64,000 nt of DNA from Pirellula sp. (lineage in GTDB: Bacteria; Planctomycetota; Planctomycetia; Pirellulales; PNKZ01). Of this stretch, positions 26,206 to 35,032 are shown piece by piece; position 1 is the stretch's first letter; each line of letters starts with the position of its first letter. Made by a program: the position numbers and the translations under genes. The stretch covers positions 62,001 through 126,000 of the forward strand of contig PNKZ01000019.1 of assembly GCA_013822735.1 (NCBI GenBank). The letters run 5' to 3'. Below the pieces are notes generated by a model, which saw only the letters and a list, made by a program, of their open reading frames with translations, was not told the DNA's origin and did no database searches.

Positions 26206-27507
26206 TCACTGCCGAATCATCACCTTCGAGCCTAGCGAGAGAATGTCGTAAACATCCTCACTGTCACGAGGGTTCAGAATCAGGTATCCGCGGCTGCCGG
26301 GGCTGGCGAGTGCCGCCGGATCGATCGAGCCGTGAATACCTTGGCGATTTCCGAGGTCGAGCCAACGCTCCCCGAGCGGGTTGCTCGGATCGTCGGCCGT
26401 GATCATGCCGTCGGCCGCCTGAAAGGTTGGATTCACAAGCTTCGCCTGTACGACGTAGTTCCCCTCGGGCAACGTCAGGTCGCGACCGAAGCCGACGGGA
26501 AAACTTCCCGCGTACAATCCGTCGCCGACGAAAAGAGTCAGGTGCCGACGACTTTTGTCGACTAGCGCATCGAACGGGCCTTTGATTACCTTGAGTTGCG
26601 TGCCGGCCGGAAGGTAGAGCGGATCGGCAATACCGTTAATCTTCACCAAGAGTTCCAGCGGCACTTGGTAGCGATCGGCGACCGCCTGCAACGTCTCACC
26701 TTGCACCACCGTGTGCGGCGGCTCCAGCAAGTGCTCGCGCGAGTAGATCACCCGGCCCGCGAGTTGATCCAGCGTGGTCTGTACGCGATACCGTTCTTCT
26801 TCCGAAAGTTGGGGGTGATCAAACCAATGGCTCAGTTCTTCGTGGGCCTCGGCAAACTTGCCTTGATTTAAGAAGCCTTGCACCTTCTCCATGCTCGGCA
26901 ACAGGGCTTTGGGCTCCGCCGCCGCGGTGGTCGTGGTTGTCGTCAATGCAGCGGTCGTCGTAACCGGAGCAACGGGCGTCGTCGCCGGCGGGAAGCTCAC
27001 GCCGCCTGCGGTATGGTTCGAAGTCGTTGAAGGGCCGGCGTGCACCACTTGCGGAACGGCGCTTAATCCTCCCGCCGAAACGGCCGAAACCGGCGAAACG
27101 TTCGACGCTCCGCCCAGGCTCGGGCCCGCCGACGTTGCGATCGGCGTCGCGCCGACGGCATCCAGCGGGCTCGGCGGTACGTTCGTCGTCGGGTAGCGAT
27201 CCGGCACCGACTGTGCATCGACCGGCCGTACGTTCGTAATGGAAGCTCCGCTGACCGGTCCCCCTGGCGCAATGCGCGCCGTCGTCGAGGACCCGCCTGC
27301 CGAATACTTTGGCGCCGCGCCGCCGCCCGCGAGCGACGAACCCGAACCTGCCGACGGCTCGCCCGGCAATTGCACATCGGGCGGGCTGTCCCAATTCGCC
27401 GCCTCGTGCGGAGGCTCCGACGGCGGGCTGCTCGTCAGCGTGTTGTAGGCGCCGTAGGCCAACGCCCCCAAGACCGTAATGACGCAGATCGTCTTGATAA
27501 ACTGCAC
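26206..27507 (-). CDS. LysM / YkuD-fold (L,D-transpeptidase-like) protein lacking the catalytic Cys
   Basis: 433 residues from the GTG at 27507, fixed by AAGGAGGA five bases upstream. A short N-terminal membrane segment (FIKTICVITVLGALAYGAY) anchors it. A long Ser/Pro/Ala/Thr-rich linker follows, then a LysM module (HTVVQGETLQAVADRYQVPL), then a YkuD domain (LFVGDGLYAGSFPVGFGRD, PEGNYVV, QGIHGSIDP). In active enzymes the end of the domain reads S-x-G-C-x-R. Here it is GSRGYLIL, with Tyr408 in place of Cys and no Arg. It should bind peptidoglycan or a similar polymer but probably cannot cross-link it. Confidence 0.88.
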   Translation of the reverse strand: MQFIKTICVITVLGALAYGAYNTLTSSPPSEPPHEAANWDSPPDVQLPGEPSAGSGSSLAGGGAAPKYSAGGSSTTARIAPGGPVSGASITNVRPVDAQSVPDRYPTTNVPPSPLDAVGATPIATSAGPSLGGASNVSPVSAVSAGGLSAVPQVVHAGPSTTSNHTAGGVSFPPATTPVAPVTTTAALTTTTTTAAAEPKALLPSMEKVQGFLNQGKFAEAHEELSHWFDHPQLSEEERYRVQTTLDQLAGRVIYSREHLLEPPHTVVQGETLQAVADRYQVPLELLVKINGIADPLYLPAGTQLKVIKGPFDALVDKSRRHLTLFVGDGLYAGSFPVGFGRDLTLPEGNYVVQAKLVNPTFQAADGMITADDPSNPLGERWLDLGNRQGIHGSIDPAALASPGSRGYLILNPRDSEDVYDILSLGSKVMIRQ

Positions 27508-27512
27508 GAGCG

Positions 27513-27520
27513 TCCTCCTT
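27513..27520 (-). promoter_or_regulatory. Strong ribosome binding site deciding a GTG start
   Basis: AAGGAGGA on the minus strand ends five bases before the GTG at 27507. This rules out the longer in-frame extension to 27645. Confidence 0.85.
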
Positions 27521-27739
27521 GACTCTCGAAACACGACGACCGTCGGTCGCCGCTTCGCTTCGCATGGGCCCGCTCCTTGCGTTCCCTTGCCTCGCACGGC
27601 GCGCGGCCTTTCACAAAGCCGAGCTTGCGCGAGGCTGCGAATCATAGCGAAGCGCCGAAAATCCCACTACGCCAGTGGACGCGAGCTCGCGACGCCGCCG
27701 GATCCTGATACGCATCAGCCTGTGAAAATGGCCAATGTG

Positions 27740-27780
27740 ATTCGTCGTAAGTTTTTGTATGACAATGACTTACGTCGAAT
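27740..27780. terminator. Hairpin overlapping the rarA stop codon
   Basis: ATTCGTCGTAAGT (27740-27752) pairs with ACTTACGTCGAAT (27768-27780) with one mismatch in 13. The right arm contains the TAA stop of rarA. It probably ends or protects the rarA transcript; there is no T-run. Confidence 0.45.
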
Positions 27781-29137
27781 CGTCGTTCCGTTCCGCCTTC
27801 GCGGATCGTAGCCGCTCGCGGATGGTTTCCAATCGCTTCGCCAACTCCGCTTCGAAGCCGCGCGGCACCGGATGGTAATACGTCTTATCGACGCCCAGAT
27901 AATCCTGCGCCGCGACGCCTCCCTCGGCATCGTGCGCATACTCGTACCCTGCCCCGTGCCCAAGCCGCTTCGAGCCCGCGTAGTGACCGTCGCGCAAATG
28001 CACGGGCACCGGCAGCAGACGTCCTTCGACGACGTCGGCCCGCGCCGCGCCGATCGCCAACGTCGCCGCGTTCGATTTCGGCGCGCACGCCAAATACGTC
28101 ACCGCCTGCGCCAGCGGCAATTGGCACTCGGGCAACCCCACGAACTCGCACGCCTGCATCGCGGCAATGGCCAACGGTAGCGCGTGCGGATCAGCATTGC
28201 CGACGTCTTCACTGGCCGCGATGACGATGCGTCGCGCGAGGAACCGCACTTCCTCCCCTGCCTCAAGCATGCGGGCCAGCCAATAGATCGCCGCGTCGGG
28301 ATCACTCCCGCGAATACTTTTGATCAACGCACTCGCGGCATCGTAGTGGCCGTCGCCCGAGCGATCGTACTCAATCGCCTTCTTCTGAATCGATTCCTCG
28401 GCCAGCCCCTTCGTAAACTCGACCGGCCGTTCGGTGGCCGACAACACGCCGACCTCGAGCGCCGACAGCGCCCGTCGCGCATCGCCGTCGCTCACGTCGC
28501 CGAGAAAGTCGACGGCGTCGTCATGCAGACGCACATCGTAACGCCCGAGCCCGCGCTGTTCGTCGGTCACGGCACGCCTCAGCAGCTCTTTAATATCGTC
28601 GCGCGACAAAGGTTTGAACTCAAACACTCGGCTCCGGCTCACGAGCGCGCTGGTCAGCGCGAAGAACGGGTTCTGCGTCGTCGCCCCCACGAGCACGATC
28701 CCGCCGTCTTCCACGTCGGGCAGCAGCACGTCTTGCTGCGCCTTGTTGAAGCGATGGATCTCGTCGACGAACAACAACGTCCGCGGACCGCCGGCCGACA
28801 GTCGATCGCGGGCCGCGTCGAGCACCTCGCGCAGTTCTTTGACGCCGGTCGCCACGGCGTTCACCTGTTGAAACCGGCACTTCGTCTCGCCGGCCAAAAG
28901 TTGGGCCAGCGTCGTCTTGCCGGTGCCGGGCGGCCCGTAAAAGATCACCGATCCCAACCGATCGGCGGCGATCAACCGGCGGAGCAGCTTTCCTTCCGCC
29001 AAAAAATGCTTCTGTCCGGCAAATTCCGCGAGCGTCCGAGGCCGCATCCGCGCAGCCAACGGCTGCGCCTTCTGACGGTACCCCGCCTCAGCCTCGGCAA
29101 ACAACGACATCGATTCATCAGCCCGCTTAGCACCCAT
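27770..29137 (-). CDS. rarA: Replication-associated recombination protein A (MgsA, AAA+ ATPase)
   Basis: 455 residues; a second ATG at 29110 is also possible. Clamp-loader-like AAA+ protein acting at stalled replication forks. Walker A GPPGTGKTT near 69, Walker B LLFVDEIHRF near 123, sensor 1 GATTQNP and arginine-finger context SALVSRSRVFEF. The C-terminal tetramerisation region has the family's DPDAAIYWLARML and GLPECQLPLAQ, and it ends YYHPVPRGFE. Length and order are normal. Confidence 0.96.
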   Translation of the reverse strand: MGAKRADESMSLFAEAEAGYRQKAQPLAARMRPRTLAEFAGQKHFLAEGKLLRRLIAADRLGSVIFYGPPGTGKTTLAQLLAGETKCRFQQVNAVATGVKELREVLDAARDRLSAGGPRTLLFVDEIHRFNKAQQDVLLPDVEDGGIVLVGATTQNPFFALTSALVSRSRVFEFKPLSRDDIKELLRRAVTDEQRGLGRYDVRLHDDAVDFLGDVSDGDARRALSALEVGVLSATERPVEFTKGLAEESIQKKAIEYDRSGDGHYDAASALIKSIRGSDPDAAIYWLARMLEAGEEVRFLARRIVIAASEDVGNADPHALPLAIAAMQACEFVGLPECQLPLAQAVTYLACAPKSNAATLAIGAARADVVEGRLLPVPVHLRDGHYAGSKRLGHGAGYEYAHDAEGGVAAQDYLGVDKTYYHPVPRGFEAELAKRLETIRERLRSAKAERNDDST

Positions 29138-29384
29138 GCAGCCATTGTACCGGGAAGGTCCAGCGATGTGCCACTCTCCCCCACCTCGCCCACCGGGAGA
29201 TGTCGACGAGCGCAGCTCGGCGGGTGAGGGCCTCGCTGTACGACGCTTGGCCGTGATGGTCGGTAAGCGAAGATCATTTCCGAGTGCACGATCGATCGCA
29301 CGCGGATTCGAAACGCATCATCCAGCGTCCCGCAGCGCGCCCCTCATCCGGCCTTCGGCCACCTTCTCCCAGTGGGCGAAGGGT
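29138..29384. repeat. Repeat pair: CTCTCCCACCTC... and CTCATCCGGCC... elements (family R)
   Basis: 29160-29230 carries a palindromic element with GTCGACGAGCG-AGCTCGGCGGGTGAGGG. 29312-29388 carries the CTCATCCGGCCTTCGGCCACC element in a diverged copy. The same arrangement recurs at 29910-30130 and, partly, at 35270-35404. Confidence 0.8.
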
Positions 29385-29882
29385 TCAGGTCGGGGCGTTC
29401 TCGTCTCTTGCAACTTCGACGGCTCTCGCAATTTCTCGGTCGGCGTCCGCGAGCTCACCGAGTGTTGTGAATACCACACAGGCGATCATCGCAAGCACAA
29501 AACCGGGCCAGCCGAAGAAGTAGCTGACGCAGAGTCCCATGAAAGCGCCGATGTACGCGCCATGGAAAGCACCACCGATCAGGCAGTAGAGACGATACAT
29601 CGAATACTGGATGGGTGCTTCGCCACCGCCGCTCCGCAGGTGCCGTATCGCTGCCGCTCGTAATCTCCAATCGACAACCGCCAACAGCGCCAACGCTCCG
29701 ACGAAAATCAAGAACGTCGCTCGCTCCAGCTCAAAGTACAACTTCGCCAGAAAGCCCGCCATGAGCAAGAATGTGAGGACCGACTTCGGCGACGGGCTAA
29801 GTGTCTGCGGCGGCTTCCGACGGGGCTCCCCTTCAGCCTCGACAACCGGCAGCGTCGAACTATCGGCACGCTGAGCGCTCAT
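29385..29882 (-). CDS. Small integral membrane protein
   Basis: 165 residues from the ATG at 29882. The frame continues to 30137, but that part is a translation of the family-R repeat and is not used. After a charged, Pro-rich N-terminus come about four hydrophobic stretches: SVLTFLLMAGFLAKLYF, TFLIFVGALALLAVVDW, LYCLIGGAFHGAYIGAFMGL and FVLAMIACVVFTTL. The C-terminus is acidic and cytoplasmic. Function unknown. It sits between two copies of family R, suggesting it was moved or duplicated with them. Confidence 0.6.
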   Translation of the reverse strand: MSAQRADSSTLPVVEAEGEPRRKPPQTLSPSPKSVLTFLLMAGFLAKLYFELERATFLIFVGALALLAVVDWRLRAAAIRHLRSGGGEAPIQYSMYRLYCLIGGAFHGAYIGAFMGLCVSYFFGWPGFVLAMIACVVFTTLGELADADREIARAVEVARDENAPT

Positions 29883-29909
29883 GCCGAAATTGTACCGCGA
29901 AGTTCCGGC

Positions 29910-30130
29910 GACGTGCCACTCTCCCCCACCTCTCCCACTGGGAGAGGTCGACGAGCGAAGCTCGGCGGGTGAGGGCCGCGCGGCATGACGCTTGGCGGTG
30001 ATGATTGTTAAGCGAAGATCATGCTTGAACGAACCGGCGATCGCACGCAGATTGGAAACGCGCGGTCCGGCTTTCTGCGGCGCGGCCCTCATCCGGCCTT
30101 CGGCCACCTTCTCCCAGGGGGAGAAGGGTT
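29910..30130. repeat. Family-R repeat pair, left boundary of the low-GC patch
   Basis: 29910-29980 is the CTCTCCC/GTCGACGAGCG element. 30054-30130 is a 77-bp element that differs at only two positions from 35328-35404, in the same orientation. Confidence 0.85.
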
Positions 30131-30174
30131 TATGCATGGGTGTGCTCGTCGGCCGCGGATGACGCTAAAGTGAT

Positions 30175-31086
30175 TTACCGCCGATTGGCAACCTTTGCAT
30201 CTTCGTGACTATCCCAAAAATCGTTCTCGTGAACGATCAGCAATTGGTGGCCATTCTTTCGGTGACTGATGGCCTGCTCTACTTTGCGACCGTAGCACGC
30301 ATATGCCCAGCAAGGATTGCCGTCGGCGCCGATGATTAGATAGTCGATGCCGAGAGTGACACGCTCTGAAAATCGACCGCCGAGTCCTTCGACGATCTGA
30401 ACCAACTCATTTCGTGATAGTCGTTCGGATTTGCCTGTGAAGCAGAACACTCTCTCTCTGAAAGAGATTTCCGGGCAGACGGCACAAATTCCAGAGACGG
30501 TTATGGACGAAACATCAGGTAGCGCCACGGAGCGGTGTCCCGTCGTGCTGGCGAAGTCGGCGAAAAACCGCAGCAACATTCCATGTTCGTCTTTGTCGAT
30601 TTTGCCGTCCTTGAGAACGGAAATAATTAACGCTTCCAACTCGTCGTAAGGCCAACATTTTTTCAGGTGGTCGTGACATTCCATCCACTCTTGCAGAGTT
30701 CCCAATTCCTCTTCAGTGATTTTGCCGTCAAACGATATTCCTGCCATCATCCCATGAAGTCGTTGCATATCGGCGGTCACAACATCGAAGTAGCCGTCTC
30801 CCGTTGTGAACTTCGTGCAAAGCCAAAGAAGATTGTCTCGTTCCTCGCTGTCGATCTTCTTGTCTTGAAGGGCGTTCAGAAGAACAGGGATGATCTCATT
30901 GAATGGATGCTTGAAGCAGAATTCGTAATGGTCGTGGACCCAGCCGCTCAGCATCTTCACGTCGTCCGGGCCAATTTCTCCATCGGCGGCAGCGCCCTTC
31001 AATAAGCCTTCAAGAGTGTGGATTGCTTTGTCCAACCGCTGCGGTCCCGTGTACTTATAGTAGGACGCATTTTCGTCGTTGAGCAT
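30175..31086 (-). CDS. Four-repeat TerB-like protein with C-terminal BRCT domain
   Basis: 303 residues from the ATG at 31086, with GGAG eight bases upstream; the longer frame to 31209 has no support. Residues 20-185 hold four helical units of about 40-45 residues, each with an acidic turn: DGEIGPDD (35), DKKIDSEE (75), DGKITEEE (120) and DGKIDKDE (160), like TerB or EF-type turns. Residues 208-292 form a BRCT domain (RVFCFTGKSERLSR, VEGLGGRFSERVT, DYLIIG, KVEQAISH), as in NAD-dependent ligases. BRCT domains bind DNA ends or phosphopeptides. Codon use and GC are unlike the housekeeping neighbours. Confidence 0.8.
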   Translation of the reverse strand: MLNDENASYYKYTGPQRLDKAIHTLEGLLKGAAADGEIGPDDVKMLSGWVHDHYEFCFKHPFNEIIPVLLNALQDKKIDSEERDNLLWLCTKFTTGDGYFDVVTADMQRLHGMMAGISFDGKITEEELGTLQEWMECHDHLKKCWPYDELEALIISVLKDGKIDKDEHGMLLRFFADFASTTGHRSVALPDVSSITVSGICAVCPEISFRERVFCFTGKSERLSRNELVQIVEGLGGRFSERVTLGIDYLIIGADGNPCWAYACYGRKVEQAISHRKNGHQLLIVHENDFWDSHEDAKVANRR

Positions 31087-31456
31087 ACGTCGTCTCCATG
31101 CTGGGATTGAGCAGCCCACGATTGTGTCGCGCTGGCTGAAAAAGGCAAGTATCATCGACGACTGCGGATAGCTCGCCTGATAGGAAACTACCATCCCATT
31201 CCACTGCACAACAATAAACCCCGTTTGGTCCCCTCGCCCCGACGAGCGACGCAGCCATTTCTCCAGATGAAAATTCGGGGAGAGGGTTAGGGTGAGGGGC
31301 GGAATGCGGAAGTCTGCGGCGCGAGCGTTGTTCCGCGTTCAGCATTCGGTAAAAATCGCGAACCTGTCCGACGACGGGCGAGTCTTTAGGCTCAAAACGC
31401 GGCTGGTAGAGAATCGACGTAGCTAAGTGTTTGAATAAACGTTCGGCGAGTGAACC
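31087..31456. repeat. Gap with family-C repeat
   Basis: 31221-31299 is a palindromic element beginning GTTTGGTCCCCTCGCCCC and ending GAGAGGGTTAGGGTGAGGGG. No gene is seen in the remainder of the divergent gap. Confidence 0.7.
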
Positions 31457-32011
31457 ATGGTGCTGACCGACACGCAAATCAAGTTGTTGCTCAGACAACA
31501 ATCCATTTCGGACCGTTGGCCGTGGTCGACGAATGACGAGTCCGTCATCGATAAGAACATCAAAGACATCGTGGTCGAAGTTTGCCGCCAGGCCAGCGTC
31601 GAAGATAAGACCGAGTACGGTCACTATGGTTCCGGCTATGCGAGCTTCGTCGATTGTTGGCTCTACCGTCCGAACGATACGTTTCGAATCCGATCCGGCA
31701 ACAACTTTCAAGGGCTCGTGGTCGTCTTCAGCCGGTTGTCTCCGTTCTACGTCCTGGGCGAGGGAGCGAAATCGTGGCATGAACGAGGCGGGGGTTCCTA
31801 TTTGCCCTGCTTTGACTTCGTGGACGAAATCAAGCATCAAGCCGTCAGCGAATTGATTCCGCAGGTGACGGCCGTCCTCGCCGATCGCGGGCTAGAGCGA
31901 CTTCATAAATCCGATTTGGACGTCGTACTGCCGACCAGCGTCCGCGTCCCTACGATCTTGGCCGACCATGAGAATCGACATTTCGACGCGTTGTTCTATT
32001 GGGAAGATTGA
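31457..32011 (+). CDS. Hypothetical protein, soluble, acidic
   Basis: 184 residues, unrecognised. There is no signal peptide or membrane segment. Composition is rich in Asp, Arg, Trp and aromatic residues (SISDRWPWSTNDESVID, YGSGYASFVDCWLYRP, GLVVVFSRLSPFYVLGEG), reminiscent of small immunity-type proteins, but no specific family can be named. It starts 370 bases from the divergent BRCT protein gene and belongs to the low-GC patch. A family-C repeat starts three bases after the stop. Confidence 0.6.
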   Translation: MVLTDTQIKLLLRQQSISDRWPWSTNDESVIDKNIKDIVVEVCRQASVEDKTEYGHYGSGYASFVDCWLYRPNDTFRIRSGNNFQGLVVVFSRLSPFYVLGEGAKSWHERGGGSYLPCFDFVDEIKHQAVSELIPQVTAVLADRGLERLHKSDLDVVLPTSVRVPTILADHENRHFDALFYWED

Positions 32012-32013
32012 CG

Positions 32014-32090
32014 ACCCCTCACCCTAGCCCTCTCCCCCGATCCTCGACGAGCGCATGGCAACGTCGCGCCGGGGGCGAGGGGACCGAACA
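32014..32090. repeat. Family-C palindromic repeat
   Basis: CCCCTCACCCTAGCCCTCTC at the left and GGGGGCGAGGGGACCGAACA at the right, with GACGAGCGCATGGCAACGTC between. This is the inverted orientation of 31221-31299. Confidence 0.75.
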
Positions 32091-32204
32091 AATGCCTGAA
32101 TGCCGCCGGTGAGACGGGACTTTGCATCACGCCCCTCGATTACGCTAGAATGCTCACCCAATTCGCCGACTTTAGGCAAGCACTAAGCAATTGAGTCCGA
32201 CAAG

Positions 32205-32441
32205 ATGCGATTCTTCAAGCGTCGAACGATCGGCCTCGTCCTGATCGTCGGTTCGGCGTCTTTTGTCTTGATCACGCGGCTGCTTGGGATCTCGATGGTG
32301 ATGGACGGACAGACAACGTCCGTCGCCCCTCACCTGCATGTGCATGAGGTCACAGTAAACGTGCCCATCGTATTCCCGGTAGTTGTCGGCATCGCCGTCG
32401 GTATTGTTCTCTGGGTGTATCAACCTCGAAACGACGGATAG
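32205..32441 (+). CDS. Small membrane protein
   Basis: 78 residues. A basic N-terminus (RFFKRRT) and two hydrophobic segments, IGLVLIVGSASFVLITRLLG at about 9-28 and VPIVFPVVVGIAVGIVLWVY at about 53-72, with a His-rich loop (HLHVHEV) between them. Function unknown. It lies 35 bases before a secreted-protein gene on the same strand. Confidence 0.55.
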   Translation: MRFFKRRTIGLVLIVGSASFVLITRLLGISMVMDGQTTSVAPHLHVHEVTVNVPIVFPVVVGIAVGIVLWVYQPRNDG

Positions 32442-32476
32442 GCTAAACGACGGTCTTCATCTTACGGGAGTTAACG

Positions 32477-33193
32477 ATGGCCTCTCGGCGAGCGTTTTTG
32501 TCGGCAACCGTATTCGCGGCGGCGTCCTTAGAGACGACGAGCGGACTATTGATACGTGCCGACGAAGCGAATCTCAAGAAGCCGGAATTTATTCAGCCTG
32601 ACTATGAACAGTGGCGGCAACTTGCAATCGGTATGAAACGTGACGATGTGCTGAAGTTGCTCGGTGATCCGCTGGAACGCGGCGACCACTCCCCGCGGAT
32701 GCCAAAGCCGGGAAGCGAGTTTGCCAAGTCTTGGGCTTACTCTTGGAAATACGGGCATCTTGACTTCGCCCATTCGTCGGTGCCGATGCCGTTTGAATTC
32801 AACGTCGGGATCAATCTCGAAACTCAGTTGGTCATTTTCGTTCATGATCCGTTCGGAGGTCGCCTTTCAAAAGACGGATCGCCGACGGCGCCGCAGTTGG
32901 TGACGCCGCATGAGAAATCGAAATGGAGTCACTATCCGCGATTCCTCGACTTTCGTTGGCTTCCTTCCTCGGGGGAATATCCCATGAGCTACGAGGTCGA
33001 ATGGGCTACCGGACAGCGCGGCGTCAACCTCAATGAATGGACCTACATTGCGCGGCCCGTCGAAAATACGAATATCCCGTACCATGTGATTTCGTTTGCC
33101 GGATCCAACCCGGGCCGATTGCGTGTGAGAGCAGTGAATCAAAAGGGTACAAGCGTATGGAGCGACTATCGCCACTTTGAATTCACACGCTAG
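32477..33193 (+). CDS. Secreted protein with SmpA/OmlA-like motif and C-terminal Fn3-like domain
   Basis: 238 residues. The N-terminus MASRRAFLSATVFAAASL has an RR followed by a hydrophobic stretch, compatible with Tat export. Residues 45-65 read LAIGMKRDDVLKLLGDPLE, the G-M-x-x-x-x-V-x-x-L-L-G-x-P motif of SmpA/OmlA-type beta-lactamase-inhibitor-like domains. The C-terminus (FRWLPSSGEYPMSYEVEW, RVRAVNQKGTSVWSDYRHF) looks like a fibronectin type III domain. No enzymatic residues are visible. Likely periplasmic or cell-surface. Confidence 0.7.
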   Translation: MASRRAFLSATVFAAASLETTSGLLIRADEANLKKPEFIQPDYEQWRQLAIGMKRDDVLKLLGDPLERGDHSPRMPKPGSEFAKSWAYSWKYGHLDFAHSSVPMPFEFNVGINLETQLVIFVHDPFGGRLSKDGSPTAPQLVTPHEKSKWSHYPRFLDFRWLPSSGEYPMSYEVEWATGQRGVNLNEWTYIARPVENTNIPYHVISFAGSNPGRLRVRAVNQKGTSVWSDYRHFEFTR

Positions 33194-33530
33194 CCGCGCG
33201 CGTTTCTACGCTCGATGAGTCGGCCCAACTTCTAGGCTATCGCGCAAGCCGTGGGATTGATGCGGCAACGTCACACTAAAAAACCGGTTTGGTGCCCTTT
33301 CCTCCCAATTGCGTGCCAGAGAATGGCATCGTCGCGCCGGGGCGAGGGGACCAAACAGGGGTTCACGAGAGTCCTAATCGTCTCGTTGGTGCGTGTCTTA
33401 GAAAACTGCTTAACCTCTTCTTGCCCGACAACTAGAATCCGCTGAGCACGTCTTTCGTCTGAACCTTGAGGCGTGGGGTTTTGTTGGGGGCTTTGCTTTC
33501 GTTGTTCCATAAGCATCTAGAAGAGGCTCG
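33194..33530. repeat. Gap with a family-C repeat
   Basis: 33286-33357 begins CCGGTTTGGTGCCC and ends GGGGCGAGGGGACCAAACAG, with GGCATCGTCGCGCC in the middle shared with 32014-32090. No gene recognised elsewhere in the gap. Confidence 0.7.
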
Positions 33531-34577
33531 ATGATGAAGCGCTTCGCGACGCTCTCGTTGCTCACTTTTCTCTTCGTCGCGGCAAGCAACGGCTTGGCCG
33601 GCGGTTGCTTGGCGCAGGACGCGAAGATTCCGGTGCCTATCACAGGGTCGGGCGGCTGGTTTGAACTGGTCGGGGAACTGGGGGTGAAGCTTGGGGAGAT
33701 GGCGACCGTTGAGGGGATCGTCGTCGAAGGGGCTTTCAAAGGTTACGAGGGAGGGCCGAATTTGGTCGTTCAGGTGATCAACGGCAAGGCGACGCAACGC
33801 CTCATCCAAATTCCCATCTCTCCTTACTTTGGTGAGTTCGGTGACGCAGATTTCGGTCGCAAAGGACCGCCGAATGTGAAGAACGGTGCTACGTATCGTT
33901 TACGCGTGTACGAATCGGGCGGGTTCGTCGGTACGCCTTCGGACGCCTATCAAGAGGCGGGAATCATGTTGCAAACGACGGGCTTTTACTTTCGCAACTA
34001 CCTGTCGGTGGTTTCCGGAGACAAGATCGAACCGATTGTTTGGAGCCCGACTCAGTTTCTTGATCGCGAGGCCCTGCTCTCCGGCGTCGCGACGAATGAG
34101 AACGAGGTCGCGACCATTCATGCGCCTGGCTGGAAAGTCATCCTGACGGGGGTCGAAAAATGGAGCGACGCCGAAACGGGCAAGCAAGCGGAGGTGTTCG
34201 GCACGATTCGAGCGACGGAACCGAAGGAGACGTTTCGCGCGGAGAACTGCCGAGCTCGTTTAACGAAGCTGGAAGATCAACTCGGTAGAAACGTCGCGCT
34301 CCGAGGAAAGGCGCGCAGCCTGAACGGACACTGGTGGTTTCACTATCGCGGCACCGATCTCTACGTTGAAGGAATGGAGCAATTGCCGAATTGGGCGACC
34401 GAAAATCATTGGCGCCCGATGGAAATCACGGGAGTGTTGGAACAGGCCCAACTGCCGCGGATCGACCAAATCACAGAAAAGCCGGATCGCGATCTGGCAA
34501 CCTACTACGTCGTGAAACGGCCGAAATGGATTCCGGTCGATGAACTGCTCACGCCGGAACTTTCGCTGGAAGAATGA
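33531..34577 (+). CDS. Secreted hypothetical protein
   Basis: 348 residues. ATG-ATG at 33531 after GAGG at 33524; signal peptide MMKRFATLSLLTFLFVAASN with cleavage near GGCLAQ, where the Cys could be a lipoprotein site. The mature part is beta-rich with repeated strand patterns: MATVEGIVVEGAF, YRLRVYESGGFVG, WKVILTGVEKW, NVALRGKARSL and MEITGVLEQAQL. This suggests two OB-like or similar small beta domains. Function unknown. Confidence 0.65.
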   Translation: MMKRFATLSLLTFLFVAASNGLAGGCLAQDAKIPVPITGSGGWFELVGELGVKLGEMATVEGIVVEGAFKGYEGGPNLVVQVINGKATQRLIQIPISPYFGEFGDADFGRKGPPNVKNGATYRLRVYESGGFVGTPSDAYQEAGIMLQTTGFYFRNYLSVVSGDKIEPIVWSPTQFLDREALLSGVATNENEVATIHAPGWKVILTGVEKWSDAETGKQAEVFGTIRATEPKETFRAENCRARLTKLEDQLGRNVALRGKARSLNGHWWFHYRGTDLYVEGMEQLPNWATENHWRPMEITGVLEQAQLPRIDQITEKPDRDLATYYVVKRPKWIPVDELLTPELSLEE

Positions 34578-34684
34578 TGGGGAGGGATAGGTTGCCGAGC
34601 AAACGAGACCGCGTACGCTCAACGGATGTCGGATCACCCAGGAGTTCATGATCTCTCGTGTACTTTCGCATTCCGACAATCAGG

Positions 34685-35032
34685 ATGTTCGGGTGGTTGC
34701 GAAAGCGACCGACGGATGCAACGGCTGAGCCCCTGTCCGACGCGCCGAGTCGAAGGATCGTGGCGGAGTTCTACAACGATCGGCGCGACTTTCGTGGTCT
34801 CATCTTCGAGCGTGACGACGGCACCTTTTCGTACTACTTTGAATCGTTGATGGATTTGTCGGACGAGCCGGTGTGGCCGATTCCGGAAGTTTGGTGGGAG
34901 GGGAACTTGCGGCCGCTTTCCGGCGTTTACGATAGTGCCGAGACCGCGCTTGCGGAGGCGAAACGTGATGCCGTGTGGGTCCAGAACGGCTGTTCCGACG
35001 TACGTAGTTCGGGAGCAGAAGATGGCAACTGA
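34685..35032 (+). CDS. Hypothetical protein
   Basis: 115 residues from the ATG at 34685; a GTG at 34658 is an alternative. The head is basic (FGWLRKRPTD). The rest forms a compact, aromatic-rich domain (IVAEFYNDRRDFRGLIFERD, YYFESLMDL, WEGNLRPLSGVYDSAETAL), with the pattern of a small alpha/beta protein. No known family. Its end overlaps the next gene by 11 bases, so the two are probably coupled. Confidence 0.55.
   Translation: MFGWLRKRPTDATAEPLSDAPSRRIVAEFYNDRRDFRGLIFERDDGTFSYYFESLMDLSDEPVWPIPEVWWEGNLRPLSGVYDSAETALAEAKRDAVWVQNGCSDVRSSGAEDGN

Noticed and set aside
29883-30137. 85-codon N-terminal extension of the small membrane protein
   Set aside because: It is a translation of the family-R repeat; the same residues appear wherever the repeat is read.
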